A stretch of 64,000 bases of DNA from Chloroflexota bacterium. GTDB lineage: Bacteria > Chloroflexota > Chloroflexia > Chloroflexales > Herpetosiphonaceae. The notes beneath the pieces are model-generated. The model did no database searches, was not told the DNA's origin, and saw only the letters and a program-made list of their open reading frames with translations. A program made the position numbers and the translations under genes. Positions 40,654 through 51,432 of the stretch are shown here, one piece after another. The stretch covers positions 1 to 64,000 of the forward strand of contig JAIUOC010000008.1 in NCBI GenBank assembly GCA_020161265.1, in the 5' to 3' direction. Every line of letters begins with the position of its first letter. The first letter of the stretch is position 1.

Positions 40654-42018
40654 ATGTGGGGTGGACGATTTAGTGGCTCGTTGGCTGAGCATATGCGCTT
40701 ATTCAACGATTCGTTTCCAATCGATCGGCGCTTATGGGCCGAGGATATTCGTGGCTCAATTGCTTGGGCCAATGGCCTGGAACGCGCTGGCATTTTGCAA
40801 GCCGCCGAATGCCAAGAATTGATCGCAGGCTTGCGCCAAGTCTATCAAGAGTTTGAAGAAGGCCTATTTTTGCCCTTAACCAGCGACGAAGATATTCACA
40901 CGGCGGTCGAACGCCGCTTGGGTGATTTTATCGGAGCCTTGGCGGGCAAATTGCACACTGGCCGCTCACGCAACGATCAAGTTGCGACCGATACCCGTTT
41001 GTGGACATTGGGCGCACTCAAATTGGCCGATGATCTTATTCGCGATGTGCAAGCGGCCTTGCTGGAACAAGCCAAAGCAGTTGGCGAAGCAATTTTACCT
41101 GGCTATACCCACCTGCAACGGGCGCAGCCAGTCTTGTTATCGCACGCACTTTTAGCCCATTTTTGGCGTTTAGATCGTGATCGTCAACGTTTGCACGATG
41201 CAACCAAGCGCGTCAGCGTGCTGCCGTTAGGCTCAGGTGCACTGGCTGGTACAGCCTTTGCAGTTGATCGGGCAGCACTGGCAGCCGAATTAGGTTTTAC
41301 CAGCATCAGCCAAAATAGCCTTGATGCGACCAGCGACCGCGATTATATTGTGGAAATTTTGGCAGCAATTGCGCTGTTGGGCGTGCATATTAGCCAGCTC
41401 GCCGAAGATTGGATCATCTGGAGCAGCTCGGAATGGGGTTTTGTCGCGCTAGACGATGCCTATTCAACTGGCTCAAGTTTAATGCCCCAAAAGAAAAACC
41501 CCGACTCATTGGAGTTGGCTCGCGGCAAATCTGGCCGTTTGATCGGCAATTTAATTACCGTTTTGACCTTGCTCAAAGGCCTACCATCGGCCTACGACAA
41601 AGATTTACAAGAAGATAAAGCGCCCTTATTCGATGCGATCGATACATTAAGCCTGACCTTGCCAGTGGTGGCGGGCGCAATTCGCACCGCTCGTTTCAAC
41701 ACCAAACGCATGGAATCGGCGCTTGATGATGCAATGCTGGCAACCGATGTGGCCGATGAATTGGTACGCCGGGGAGTGCCATTCCGCGAGGCGCATCATA
41801 TTGCTGGGCGTTTGGTACGCGAAGCCGAACAACGTGGGGTTGGCATGCGCCAATTGCCTGCCGAAAGCTTCGTAGCCGCCCACCCAAGCCTGACCGATGT
41901 TGCAGGTTTATTCGATTTTGCTCGTTCCGTCGCCATGCGCGACGTACCTGGTGGAACAGCGCCCAACGCCGTGCGCGACCAACTGATTGCTGCTCAACAC
42001 GTTTTAGCAGAAGGTTGA
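40654..42018 (+). CDS. argH: Argininosuccinate lyase
   Basis: ArgH, 454 residues. It splits argininosuccinate into arginine and fumarate, last step of the pathway. MWGGRFSGS at the start, TGRSRNDQVATD, YTHLQRAQPVLLSH (catalytic-site His), and the fumarase-family signature SSLMPQKKNPDSLELARGK are all present. Upstream AACGAGG serves as Shine-Dalgarno. Confidence 0.97.
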   Translation: MWGGRFSGSLAEHMRLFNDSFPIDRRLWAEDIRGSIAWANGLERAGILQAAECQELIAGLRQVYQEFEEGLFLPLTSDEDIHTAVERRLGDFIGALAGKLHTGRSRNDQVATDTRLWTLGALKLADDLIRDVQAALLEQAKAVGEAILPGYTHLQRAQPVLLSHALLAHFWRLDRDRQRLHDATKRVSVLPLGSGALAGTAFAVDRAALAAELGFTSISQNSLDATSDRDYIVEILAAIALLGVHISQLAEDWIIWSSSEWGFVALDDAYSTGSSLMPQKKNPDSLELARGKSGRLIGNLITVLTLLKGLPSAYDKDLQEDKAPLFDAIDTLSLTLPVVAGAIRTARFNTKRMESALDDAMLATDVADELVRRGVPFREAHHIAGRLVREAEQRGVGMRQLPAESFVAAHPSLTDVAGLFDFARSVAMRDVPGGTAPNAVRDQLIAAQHVLAEG

Positions 42019-42067
42019 GGTGGCTGCTAGCACCTCGCCCTGCCGTTAATCAAACGGAGGCTTCCCA

Positions 42068-43036
42068 ATGACACACCCACTTCTTGGTCGCGATTTACTG
42101 GCCCTGGCGGATTGGAACGACACTGAATTATTCGACGTGCTGGAAACTGCCGCCGAACTCAAACTACGCCAACAACGCCGCAAAGCTCACCCTCTTTTGG
42201 CCAACCGCACCTTGGCGATGATTTTCGAAAAGCCCTCAACCCGCACTCGCGTTGGCTTTGAATCGGCCATGGTTCAACTCGGCGGGCATGGCATCTACCT
42301 TAGCCCGCGCGATACCCAAATTGGCCGTGGCGAGACAATTGGCGACACTGCCCGCGTGCTGAGCCGCATGTGCGATGCAATTATGGCACGGGTCAATGAT
42401 CATGCAACCTTGGTCGAGTTGGCTCAGGCTGCCGATGTGCCAGTAATCAACGGGCTTTCCGATTGGCTGCATCCAGTGCAAGCGCTCGCCGATGCCCTGA
42501 CCATTCGCGAGCATTTTGGTAGCTGCCAAGGCGTAAAATTAGTCTATCTCGGCGATCCTAATAATGTTTCCAATTCGTTGCTTGAGCTTGCCCCACGCTT
42601 GGGCATGGATTTTGCGATCGGCACGCCATTTGTGGCCAATGTTGATCAGCATTTGTTGGCCCAAGCTCGCCTGCAAGCAGCCGCCAATAGCACTAAAATC
42701 GTTGTGACCAATGATCCCTTGGAAGCGGTGAAAGATGCTGATGTGTTGTATACCGATGTCTGGGTCAGTATGGGTCAAGTCGTGGCCGAAGGTCATTTGG
42801 AAGCCTTACAACCATTTCAAATTAATGCTGAGCTTTTAGCCGCCGCGCGAACTGGAGCCAAAGTTATGCACTGCTTGCCAATGCATCGCGGCGAAGAAAT
42901 TAGCGCTGCTGTCGCCGATGGCGAACGTTCGATTGTGTTTGATCAAGCTGAAAATCGCTTGCACACTCACAAAGCCGTTTTGGTTGCAACCATCGCTGGC
43001 TTAGCCTTACGCCGCACCAAGCGCCTAGCGGCCTAA
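42068..43036 (+). CDS. argF: Ornithine carbamoyltransferase
   Basis: ArgF, 322 residues. It makes citrulline from ornithine and carbamoyl phosphate. The carbamoyl-phosphate loop is FEKPSTRTRVGFE, HPVQALADALTI is the H-P-x-Q motif, and MHCLPMHRGEEI carries the ornithine-site HCLP. The second domain DTRLGDPNNVSNSL-type stretch is here LGDPNNVSNSLLEL. GGAGG precedes the start. It is the last arg biosynthetic gene of the run. Confidence 0.97.
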   Translation: MTHPLLGRDLLALADWNDTELFDVLETAAELKLRQQRRKAHPLLANRTLAMIFEKPSTRTRVGFESAMVQLGGHGIYLSPRDTQIGRGETIGDTARVLSRMCDAIMARVNDHATLVELAQAADVPVINGLSDWLHPVQALADALTIREHFGSCQGVKLVYLGDPNNVSNSLLELAPRLGMDFAIGTPFVANVDQHLLAQARLQAAANSTKIVVTNDPLEAVKDADVLYTDVWVSMGQVVAEGHLEALQPFQINAELLAAARTGAKVMHCLPMHRGEEISAAVADGERSIVFDQAENRLHTHKAVLVATIAGLALRRTKRLAA

Positions 43037-43076
43037 GCTGAGGGATCAGTTGTCAGGGGCTAGGCTTCAGGCAGAG

Positions 43077-43180
43077 GAAACCGCGAAGAACGCGAAGAGC
43101 GCGAAGGGTGGCGAATCGAGTTGTCAGAGGCAAGGGTTCAGCTCCACGAAACCGCGAAGAACGCGAAGATCGCGAAGGCG
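43077..43180. repeat. CGCGAAGAACGCGAAG repeats after argF
   Basis: Two blocks of gaaaccgcgaagaacgcg-type repeat (43078-43110 and 43148-43180) separated by ttgtcagaggc-like sequence also found at 43049. They are direct, not inverted, copies. The rest of 43037-43310 shows no gene or terminator with a T-run. Confidence 0.78.
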
Positions 43181-43310
43181 CGAGTGAAGAGGGGGATGGT
43201 GTAATTCAAATAGTAAATGAAATTAATAAATCCTCATCTTTCAAGCCATCCGTTCAGGCCAAAACAGGCGTAGACTGAGGTATGGACTGAAATTCGTGTG
43301 AGGATGAACG

Positions 43311-44285
43311 ATGAATCATTTACAACAGTATCTGGTCGATGAGTTCGTCGAGGATTATCAAGAAGGGCTGATTAGTCGGCGGCAGGCCTTGAAGAAAATC
43401 GCAGGCATTACGGGATTAGTGGTAGCAACCCAGTTGTTGGCAGCCTGTGGCGATCCAGCTACGCCTGCAACGGCGACCAGTGCACCCAACCCAACTACCG
43501 CACCAACCGCCACGACTGCCGCTGCAACTGAAGCCACACCAACCACCGCCAGTACAGGCAGCAGCGTGCCCAACAGCGTGGCCGAAAATGATCCAGCGAT
43601 CAAAGCGGCAATGGTGGAGTTTGCTGGTGGCGACGGCCAGCTAATGGCCTATCTGGCGCAGCCAGTTGGTGATGGTTCGTTTCCAGTTGTGTTGGTTTGC
43701 CACGAAAACCGTGGGCTTACGCCACACATTCAAGACGTTGCGCGGCGGGTGGCCAAGGCTGGCTACGTTGGCTTAGCGCTTGATTTGCTCTCGCGTGAAG
43801 GCGGCACGGCCAGCATTACCGACGCTGATAGTGTGCCTGGCTTGCTCAGCGGCGCACCACCCGAACGCCATGTGGCCGATTTCAAGGCTGGAGTCGAGTA
43901 TCTCAAAACTCAGTCGTTTGCCGATACCAGCAAAATTGGCATGGTTGGGTTTTGCTTTGGTGGTGGGGTTACCTGGTTGGTTGCGGCAGGCATGCCCGAA
44001 TTAAAAGCCGCCGTGCCATTTTACGGCCCACCAGTGCCAAGCAGCGAAATTCCCAAAATCAATGCACCCGTTTTGGCAATTTACGCCGAACAGGATGATC
44101 GAATTACCAGCACGGTAGCCGAGGTTGAAGCAGCGATGCAACAAAACAACAAAGTCTATCGCAAAGAAATTTATCCTGGGGTCAATCACGCTTTTCATAA
44201 TGATACTGGACAGCGGTATAATGCAGAGGCTGCCCAAGCGGCGTGGGCTGAAACGCTGGCTTGGTTTAAGCAATATTTGGTCTAG
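43311..44285 (+). CDS. Dienelactone-hydrolase-family lipoprotein
   Basis: A 324-residue alpha/beta hydrolase. SRRQALKK (residues 22-29) before a hydrophobic stretch and the lipobox LLAAC (Cys46) predict a Tat-like exported lipoprotein with a Pro/Thr/Ala linker to about residue 85. The catalytic triad fits dienelactone hydrolase: Cys in GMVGFCFGGG, Asp in YAEQDDRI, His in GVNHAFHND. The long N-terminus before the Arg pair is typical for this export class. Natural substrate unknown. It lies between argF and argS, same strand. Confidence 0.9.
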   Translation: MNHLQQYLVDEFVEDYQEGLISRRQALKKIAGITGLVVATQLLAACGDPATPATATSAPNPTTAPTATTAAATEATPTTASTGSSVPNSVAENDPAIKAAMVEFAGGDGQLMAYLAQPVGDGSFPVVLVCHENRGLTPHIQDVARRVAKAGYVGLALDLLSREGGTASITDADSVPGLLSGAPPERHVADFKAGVEYLKTQSFADTSKIGMVGFCFGGGVTWLVAAGMPELKAAVPFYGPPVPSSEIPKINAPVLAIYAEQDDRITSTVAEVEAAMQQNNKVYRKEIYPGVNHAFHNDTGQRYNAEAAQAAWAETLAWFKQYLV

Positions 44286-44314
44286 TCGATAGCATCCAGC
44301 AGCTTTTTCTGCTC

Positions 44315-44343
44315 GCACTCATCGACAACGATGGGTGCTTTTT
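44315..44343 (+). terminator. Rho-independent terminator after the hydrolase gene
   Basis: gcactcatcg (44315-44324) pairs with cgatgggtgc (44329-44338) around a 4-base loop, one G-T pair, followed by five T. It separates the hydrolase from argS. Confidence 0.85.
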
Positions 44344-44408
44344 GATCGGCTAAAATAAGGCTTTTCGGCTATACTGCCGCTAGATATTCACCAATTGGAG
44401 TTTCAATA

Positions 44409-46184
44409 ATGTATACCTTTGCTCGCTTCGAGCAAGCCATTCGCGAGGCCTTGCTTGCCACCAATTTAATTAGCGCCGCCGATATTGATTTAGGCGCACC
44501 CAAAGCTGCTGGCGTACAGGCCGATTTAGCCTTGCCTTGTTTTCGTGCCGCCAAAAGCCGTGGCAGCAACCCTGCTCAAGTTGCCCAAGAATTAGTTGCC
44601 GCGCTACAATTTGCGCCCGATAGCTTGGTAGCCAGTGCGACAATTTCTGGCCCTTACGTTAATTTCAATCTCAACCCTCAAGCCTTTGCCAAAGCCGTTT
44701 TGGCCGATATTCAGGCTGGCGGCACAACTTATGGTAGCAGCACCAAAGGCAATAATCGCAAAGTGATTGTCGAATATTCGTCACCCAACATTGCCAAGCG
44801 CATGCACGTTGGCCATATTCGCTCAACGATCATCGGCCAAGCGATTGCCAATCTCTACCAACGGCTGGGCTATCAAGTGATTCGCGATAATCACTTAGGC
44901 GATTATGGCAAGCAATTCGGGGTTAATATTGCCGCCACCTTGCGCTTTGGCAAGCCCGAAGGCGAAGGCGAGGCCGTGCTCGCAGCGATCGAAGAACAAT
45001 ACAAACGCTACAATTTGTTGATGAAGGGCGCAAACCCCGACGATGCCGATTATGATCCCGATGCCGAAGTTGATTTGGATGATGAAGCCCGCGCTTGGTC
45101 GTTGAAATTAGAACAGGGCGATCCCCAAGCAGTTGAAATTTGGCAATGGATGGTTGATTTAACCAAAACTGCCAATCAGCCCAATTATGATCGTTTGGGC
45201 GTGCATTTCGATGTGCAACATGGCGAAAGTTTTTACAAAGATATGTTGGCCGAAATCATCAGCGATGCAGGCGAGAGCGACCTTGCGGAGCGTGATGGCA
45301 AAGCAATTATTGTCAAAGATTTACCCGACCATCGCGGCAAAAAATTACCAACCTTTTTGATTCAGCGCTCGGATGGTGGCACGCTCTACATCACCCGCGA
45401 TATTGCCACCATTAAATATCGTGAGCAAACTTACAATCCTGATGCGATGATTTACATTGTGGGTCAGCCCCAAGAATTGCACTTCCGCCAAACCTTTGCC
45501 ATCAGCAAGGCCTTAGGCTACACCGATGCCGAGTTGATTCATATTTCGTTTGGCACGGTGTTTGATGCTAAGGGCCAACCACTTTCAACCCGCAAGGGCA
45601 ATATGATTTATCTCGAAACCTTGCTGGATGAAGCCCGCAATCGCGCCAAAGCCTTGATTGAGCAAAAAATGGCTGAAGGTAAAACCCAGCTTACCGCCGA
45701 ATTGATCGATCAAGTTGCCGAGCAAGTTGGGGTGGGCGCGGTGATGTACAACGATTTATACCAAGATACCAAGCGTAATATTACCGTCGATTGGGATCGC
45801 ATGTTGGCATTCGAGGGCAATAGCTCGCCCTATTTGCAATATATGCACGCTCGTTGCTGTTCAATTCTGCGCGATTTTGGCGAATTGCCTGCTAGCTATG
45901 ATGGCAGTTTGTTGAGCCACCCTGCTGAAACTGGCTTGTTGAAAGAGCTAGCCCGTTTGCCCCAAATTATTGAAGAAGCAGCGGCACGCTATGCGCCGTT
46001 CGTGGTCGCCGATTGGCTATATGCCACGGCACGGGCCTTTTCGGCTTTCTACGATGCCTGTTCAGTGCTCAAAGCCGAAACGCCAGAGTTACGGGTTGCG
46101 CGTGGCCATGTGGTTGCTGCCACTGCTCAAGCGCTCCGTAACGGCTTAGCGCTGCTCTCAATCACTGCTCCTGAGCGAATGTAA
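44409..46184 (+). CDS. argS: Arginyl-tRNA synthetase
   Basis: ArgRS, 591 residues. Class I synthetase charging tRNA(Arg). An Add-1 domain at the N-terminus, then SSPNIAKRMHVGHIRSTIIG with the HIGH-type HVGH, the DNHLGDYGKQFG block, and STRKGNMIYLE in place of KMSKS, as many ArgRS have degenerate KMSK. The C-terminal anticodon-binding helical domain ends ALLSITAPERM. GGAG lies before the start. Its place behind the arg genes is notable, since the leader peptide would sense its product, charged tRNA(Arg). Confidence 0.96.
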   Translation: MYTFARFEQAIREALLATNLISAADIDLGAPKAAGVQADLALPCFRAAKSRGSNPAQVAQELVAALQFAPDSLVASATISGPYVNFNLNPQAFAKAVLADIQAGGTTYGSSTKGNNRKVIVEYSSPNIAKRMHVGHIRSTIIGQAIANLYQRLGYQVIRDNHLGDYGKQFGVNIAATLRFGKPEGEGEAVLAAIEEQYKRYNLLMKGANPDDADYDPDAEVDLDDEARAWSLKLEQGDPQAVEIWQWMVDLTKTANQPNYDRLGVHFDVQHGESFYKDMLAEIISDAGESDLAERDGKAIIVKDLPDHRGKKLPTFLIQRSDGGTLYITRDIATIKYREQTYNPDAMIYIVGQPQELHFRQTFAISKALGYTDAELIHISFGTVFDAKGQPLSTRKGNMIYLETLLDEARNRAKALIEQKMAEGKTQLTAELIDQVAEQVGVGAVMYNDLYQDTKRNITVDWDRMLAFEGNSSPYLQYMHARCCSILRDFGELPASYDGSLLSHPAETGLLKELARLPQIIEEAAARYAPFVVADWLYATARAFSAFYDACSVLKAETPELRVARGHVVAATAQALRNGLALLSITAPERM

Positions 46185-46196
46185 AGCGTGGCTATA

Positions 46197-46423
46197 GGCT
46201 TTGGGCTATGGGCTATCGGAGATTGGTGTGCCTACCAACCAATCGTCGATAGCCTAGCGCCTTCAGCCAACTGCCATAGTTGCTCTGCGCCTCTGCGTTA
46301 AAGAATCAATCCACGAAGAGCACTAAGGTCGCGAAAGACAAGGCTTTGGGCTTTGGGCTATCGAAGATTGGTGTCCATATCAACCAATCGTCGATAGCCT
46401 AGCGCCTTCAGCCAACCGCCATA
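46197..46423. repeat. Two copies of an 82-bp palindromic repeat
   Basis: 46197-46278 and 46342-46423 (offset 145) are near-identical 82-base copies. Each contains ggctatcg-agattgg facing ccaatcgtcgatagcc, so each can fold. Between them lies a tail (ctctgcgcctctgcgttaaag) and a ccacgaagagcac element, both found again at 47370-47410. Confidence 0.9.
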
Positions 46424-46447
46424 TATTCGATCATGAGGACTAACTCT

Positions 46448-47251
46448 ATGACTGATTCCAGCGCAGTATGGGTTGGTGAAGCTAAGCGTTATGATCAAAC
46501 GCGTCCGACACCGCCTTTGGTCTTGATTGATATTCTGACTCAGTTGATCCATACTCCACGTCCCAAACTTGTCGTTGATTTGGGGTGTGGTACTGGTCGA
46601 TCAACGACGATCTGGAACGAACGAGCAGCCCAAGTCATTGGGATTGAGCCAAGTGAGCCAATGCGCAACGTTGCCATCCAAAATCTTGCGGCCCATATTT
46701 CAGCTACAACTATCAGCTACCAAGCTGGAGTAGCACACCAAACAAGTCTTGAATCTAACAGTGTCGATATTATTACCTGTGCTCAAGCCTTTCACTGGAT
46801 GGAACCAACGGCAACGCTGGCTGAAATTGCTCGCATTCTTCGACCTGGCGGTGTGTTCGCAGCCTATGATTATAGTTGGCCGCCAACCATTCATTGGGAA
46901 ATTGACCAGATTTTTCAAGAGGTCGATCAGCGGTTTGAGCACCTAATTGCAACCCGTGGCACACCAACGGAACGCCCAGGTTGGGCCAAGGAGCAACACC
47001 TTGCGCGAATGCAGCAGAGTGGGCTATTTCAACATACCCAAGAATTAGTGCTCCATCATTGCGAATATGGCGATGCGAATCGTTTTATTGGTCTGATCTT
47101 GAGTAGTGGATATAGCCATCATCTCAAGCATGGCACGGTTACTGAGGAGGAAATTGGGTTTGATCGACTCAGACAAGTAGCCCACGATCTGATTGGCAAG
47201 CAGCCAATTCCGTGGTATTTCAGTTACCATGTGCGAATTGGCATTCGCTAG
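46448..47251 (+). CDS. Class I SAM-dependent methyltransferase
   Basis: A 267-residue methyltransferase. Motif I VVDLGCGTGRSTTIW, motif II VIGIEPSEPM, and ITCAQAFHWMEPTATLAEIARILRPGGVFAAYDY, where the AFHWM phrase is typical of Tmt1/Coq3-like enzymes. The ATG at 46448 follows GAGGA. It is flanked on both sides by palindromic repeats and may be an independent unit. Substrate unknown. Confidence 0.85.
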   Translation: MTDSSAVWVGEAKRYDQTRPTPPLVLIDILTQLIHTPRPKLVVDLGCGTGRSTTIWNERAAQVIGIEPSEPMRNVAIQNLAAHISATTISYQAGVAHQTSLESNSVDIITCAQAFHWMEPTATLAEIARILRPGGVFAAYDYSWPPTIHWEIDQIFQEVDQRFEHLIATRGTPTERPGWAKEQHLARMQQSGLFQHTQELVLHHCEYGDANRFIGLILSSGYSHHLKHGTVTEEEIGFDRLRQVAHDLIGKQPIPWYFSYHVRIGIR

Positions 47252-47267
47252 AAACGAGCCATAAAGC

Positions 47268-47580
47268 ATGCGATTGGCTTTTGGCCGTAGGATTAATGGA
47301 TAATTCCAATCCCAAAAACGTTCCGATAGCCGATAGCCTAGCGCCAATAGCCAACCGCCATAATTGCTCTGTACCTCTGTGTTAAAGAATCGATCCACGA
47401 AGAACACGAAGGACACGAAATAATTAACTTTAGCGGTTCTTCGCGCCCTTCGTGGTTCAATTTTCTCGCTGATCATTCATATTCCTGGATCTCTGCGGTT
47501 AATACCAATCCTCAACTCCTATGTTCTATGTTCTTTGCTCTATGTTCACTTCATCCCTCATCCCTCATCCTTCATCCTTA
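47268..47580. repeat. Composite dispersed repeats upstream of sucC
   Basis: In order: gattggcttttggccg..., gttccgatagccgatagcctagcgcc (end of the palindrome family), the ctctgtgttaaagaatc tail, ccacgaagaacacgaaggac (47394-47415) facing gcgcccttcgtgg (47445-47458), then heptads catccctcatccctcatcc (47550-47580). All three dispersed families meet here in a 424-base gap without a gene. Confidence 0.85.
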
Positions 47581-47582
47581 CT

Positions 47583-47640
47583 TTGACTTCTCTTGGTGAG
47601 CCTGATACCATGCCCAAGGGCTAAACACCTCTGTTTAGCC
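47583..47640 (+). promoter_or_regulatory. sucC promoter and 5' hairpin
   Basis: TTGACT (47583-47588), 17 bases, then an extended -10 TGATACCAT (47603-47611). Just after the expected start, ggctaaac (47619-47626) pairs with gtttagcc (47633-47640), a hairpin at the 5' end of the transcript that may protect the mRNA. Confidence 0.5.
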
Positions 47641-47675
47641 ATCTTGATTGATGCATTTACTCGTGCGGAGGTGCA

Positions 47676-48812
47676 ATGAAGCTCCACGAATACCAAGCCC
47701 GTGATATCGTGGCTCGTTATGGCATTCCAGTGACAGGCGGCGGTGTTGCTGCGACGGCGGAAGAAGTTCAAAAAGTTGCCGAGCAAATTGGCGGCCCGGT
47801 GGCGGTCAAGGCGCAAGTGCATGTTGGCGGTCGGGGTAAAGCTGGCGGGATCAAGTTGGCCAACACGCCAGCTGAAGCCTTCGATGCTGGCAAAGCGATT
47901 TTGGGCATGGATATCAAAGGCTTGACGGTTGAAAAAGTCTTGGTAGCCGAAGCGATCACCTTCGACAAAGAAATTTATCTTGGGGTGATTTTGGATCGCG
48001 CGACCAAGCGGGTGGTGCTGATTGCTTCATCAGAGGGTGGCGTTGAAATCGAAGAAGTCGCCAAAACCAATCCTGATGCAATTATCAAATTGCCAGCCGA
48101 CCCCTTACTTGGCTTGCAACCCTACCAAGCCCAAGAATTGGCCTATAGCATTGGCATTACCGATGCCAAGCAAGCTCGCCAATTTTCCAGCATTGCAACC
48201 GGTTTGTATCGGGCATTTGTCGAAAATGATGCTGAATTAGCCGAAATCAACCCCTTGGTGGTGTTGCCAAACGGCCAATTACAAGCCCTCGACTCGAAAA
48301 TTGTGCTTGACGATAGCGGCTTGTTCCGCCACAGCGAAGTTGCTGGCATGCGCGATATCGCAGGCGAGCCAGAATCAGAAATCAAAGCCCGCGAAAATGG
48401 CCTGACCTTTATCAAGCTTGATGGCAATATTGGCTGTATGGTCAATGGCGCAGGCTTGGCAATGGCCACCATGGACGTGGTAAATCTGTTCGGTGGCGAA
48501 CCAGCCAACTTCCTTGACATCGGTGGTGGTGCGAACGCCCAAAAAGTCGCCGCAGCCCTCGATATCATTCTCGATGATCCCAACGTTAAAGTTGTGATGG
48601 TCAATATCTTTGGTGGCATCACCCGCTGCGATGAAGTTGCCAAGGGGATTGTCGAAGCCCAAAAGATTATCAAGCGCCAAGTGCCGATGGTGGTACGCTT
48701 GGTTGGCACCAACGAAGCCGAAGGCCAACGCATTTTGGCTGATGCCAGCTTAACTCCAGCTTCAACCTTGGCCGACGCAGCCCAAAAAGCTGTTGATATT
48801 GCCAAACAATAA
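47676..48812 (+). CDS. sucC: Succinyl-CoA synthetase beta subunit
   Basis: SucC, 378 residues. With SucD it interconverts succinyl-CoA and succinate with NTP formation in the TCA cycle. [14 protein letters not shown]-grasp [46 protein letters not shown] and [13 protein letters not shown] are classical. GGAGG precedes the start. Its partner sucD is 1.7 kb away rather than adjacent. Confidence 0.96.
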   Translation: MKLHEYQARDIVARYGIPVTGGGVAATAEEVQKVAEQIGGPVAVKAQVHVGGRGKAGGIKLANTPAEAFDAGKAILGMDIKGLTVEKVLVAEAITFDKEIYLGVILDRATKRVVLIASSEGGVEIEEVAKTNPDAIIKLPADPLLGLQPYQAQELAYSIGITDAKQARQFSSIATGLYRAFVENDAELAEINPLVVLPNGQLQALDSKIVLDDSGLFRHSEVAGMRDIAGEPESEIKARENGLTFIKLDGNIGCMVNGAGLAMATMDVVNLFGGEPANFLDIGGGANAQKVAAALDIILDDPNVKVVMVNIFGGITRCDEVAKGIVEAQKIIKRQVPMVVRLVGTNEAEGQRILADASLTPASTLADAAQKAVDIAKQ

Positions 48813-48813
48813 T

Positions 48814-49245
48814 TTAGCTAAGTTGGGCTAACATCGCCTGAATCAATTGGCGTTCATGCAGATCAACACAATTGCGGTGGAGTTGTTCTAAGTTGGTTTG
48901 CCAATACAGCAGCGTTTCGGTTCTAGCTGCTGGCAAACGTTCGCACCACGCCAAATCACGGGCACACAAGGCCAGTTGTAGCTCAACTTCGCTATAGCGC
49001 GGCGCAACGCTGGGCAAACGCAAACTTTTGCCTTCAGGGTAAAACGTATCGGCGACTAACTCATGGGGTTCGAGCCGAAACAAGCCTGCCAGCAAAATAA
49101 CCGTGCGCTCCGAAGGCGTGGCCAAACCCATTTCAAAGTGGGAGATCGCCACCCGCGAAAGCGCCAAGCGATCAGCAAGGGCTTGTTGTGTCCAGCCATG
49201 CAAAGCCCGCAAACGGCCCAACCGCTGGCCAAATGATTCTGGCAT
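48814..49245 (-). CDS. Xre-family transcriptional regulator
   Basis: A 143-residue regulator with an N-terminal Cro/C1 helix-turn-helix (FGQRLGRLRALHGWTQQALADRLALSRVAISHFEMGLATPSE) and a C-terminal helical region with Trp/Leu/Cys of unknown function. The ATG at 49245 follows GGGAG; the longer frame to 49329 is not supported. It converges on sucC with one base between stops and diverges from the GDP-mannose dehydratase gene, which it may control. Confidence 0.85.
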   Translation of the reverse strand: MPESFGQRLGRLRALHGWTQQALADRLALSRVAISHFEMGLATPSERTVILLAGLFRLEPHELVADTFYPEGKSLRLPSVAPRYSEVELQLALCARDLAWCERLPAARTETLLYWQTNLEQLHRNCVDLHERQLIQAMLAQLS

Positions 49246-49365
49246 AGAACAATACTCCCAAACATGGTGCTGTTGATGATACTGCACATTCGCCAAGGTG
49301 ATTGCTAAGCCACTTAGCAGCCACCCCAACCATATCGAGCTATGCTAGAACGATATAAAATCTAG

Positions 49366-50365
<1,000 letters not shown>

Positions 50366-50367
<2 letters not shown>

Positions 50368-50446
50368 GGATGAAGGATGAGGGTTGAAGGATGAAACTGA
50401 TTGATCGTCACTATTTCATCCTTCATCATTCATCCCTCATCCTTGC
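50366..50446. repeat. Heptad-family inverted repeat before sucD
   Basis: aaggatgaaggatgagggttgaaggatgaa (50367-50395) faces tttcatccttcatcattcatccctcatcctt (50415-50445). The arms are close reverse complements and form a long hairpin ending 8 bases before the sucD Shine-Dalgarno. Confidence 0.85.
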
Positions 50447-50469
50447 ATTTGTCAAGGAGGACATTTCCA

Positions 50470-51351
50470 TTGAGTATTTTGGCTGATAAAAATACCCGCC
50501 TGATTGTGCAGGGGATTACAGGCCGCGAAGGTGAGTTTCATTCGCGCCAAATGCTGGAATATGGCACAAATTTGGTCGGTGGGGTTACACCTGGTCGCGG
50601 CGGCCAAAAAGCCGTTGATGGCCGTGTGCCTGTGTTCAACACGGTCAAGCAAGCCGTCAAGGAAACTGGCGCAAACGCTACGGTAATTTATGTGCCCGCT
50701 GCTTTTGCACCCGATGCCGTCCGCGAAGCCGCTGATGCAGGCATTCCGTTGATCGTTTGTATCACTGAAGGCGTGCCAGCGCTGGATATGGTGGCAACCT
50801 ATGAGTTTGTAAAGCTCAAAGGTTCACGCTTGATCGGGCCAAACTGCCCGGGCTTGTTGACCCCAGGCGAAGCCAAATTGGGGATTATCCCCGGCTCGAT
50901 TGCCAAACCAGGCCCAGTTGGCGTGGTCTCCAAATCAGGTACATTGACCTATGAAGCGGTCGATGCCTTGACCCGCATTGGCCTTGGCCAAACCTCAATC
51001 GTCGGGATTGGTGGCGACCCAATTATCGGCACCAACTTCATCGATGTTTTGGCGATGTTCCAAGCTGATCCAGCCACCGAAGCGATTGTGTTGATCGGTG
51101 AAATTGGTGGTAACGCTGAGCAAGATGCCGCCGCCTTTATCAAGGAAAATGTCACCAAGCCAGTGGTCTCGTTTATCGCTGGTCAATCGGCTCCTCCAGG
51201 CAAGCGCATGGGCCATGCTGGCGCAATTATCGGCGCTGGTGGCGAAGGCACTGCCCAAGAAAAAATCGAAGCCTTGGAAGCAGTTGGCGCGAAAGTTGCC
51301 AAATTGCCCACCGATATCGCGAAATTGGTCGCCGAAAGCCTTGGCAAATAA
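50470..51351 (+). CDS. sucD: Succinyl-CoA synthetase alpha subunit
   Basis: SucD, 293 residues. The TTG start at 50470 is set by AAGGAGG 9 bases upstream and the family opening [20 protein letters not shown]. CoA-binding [29 protein letters not shown] and the phospho-His motif [18 protein letters not shown] are intact. The frame back to 50401 runs through the heptad repeat and is rejected. Confidence 0.96.
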   Translation: MSILADKNTRLIVQGITGREGEFHSRQMLEYGTNLVGGVTPGRGGQKAVDGRVPVFNTVKQAVKETGANATVIYVPAAFAPDAVREAADAGIPLIVCITEGVPALDMVATYEFVKLKGSRLIGPNCPGLLTPGEAKLGIIPGSIAKPGPVGVVSKSGTLTYEAVDALTRIGLGQTSIVGIGGDPIIGTNFIDVLAMFQADPATEAIVLIGEIGGNAEQDAAAFIKENVTKPVVSFIAGQSAPPGKRMGHAGAIIGAGGEGTAQEKIEALEAVGAKVAKLPTDIAKLVAESLGK

Positions 51352-51368
51352 GCCAATTAGTTGGCACG

Positions 51369-51401
51369 AAAAAACCACTCCAGCAATTGGAGTGGTTTTT
51401 T
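51369..51401. terminator. Bidirectional terminator between sucD and permease gene
   Basis: aaaaaaccactcca (51369-51382) and tggagtggtttttt (51388-51401) are perfect complements around gcaat. T-runs flank the stem on both strands, so it can end both sucD and the leftward sugar-transport operon. Confidence 0.93.
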
Positions 51402-51432
51402 GTTTGCGATACCAAAAGCCCGCTGAAGCTGA

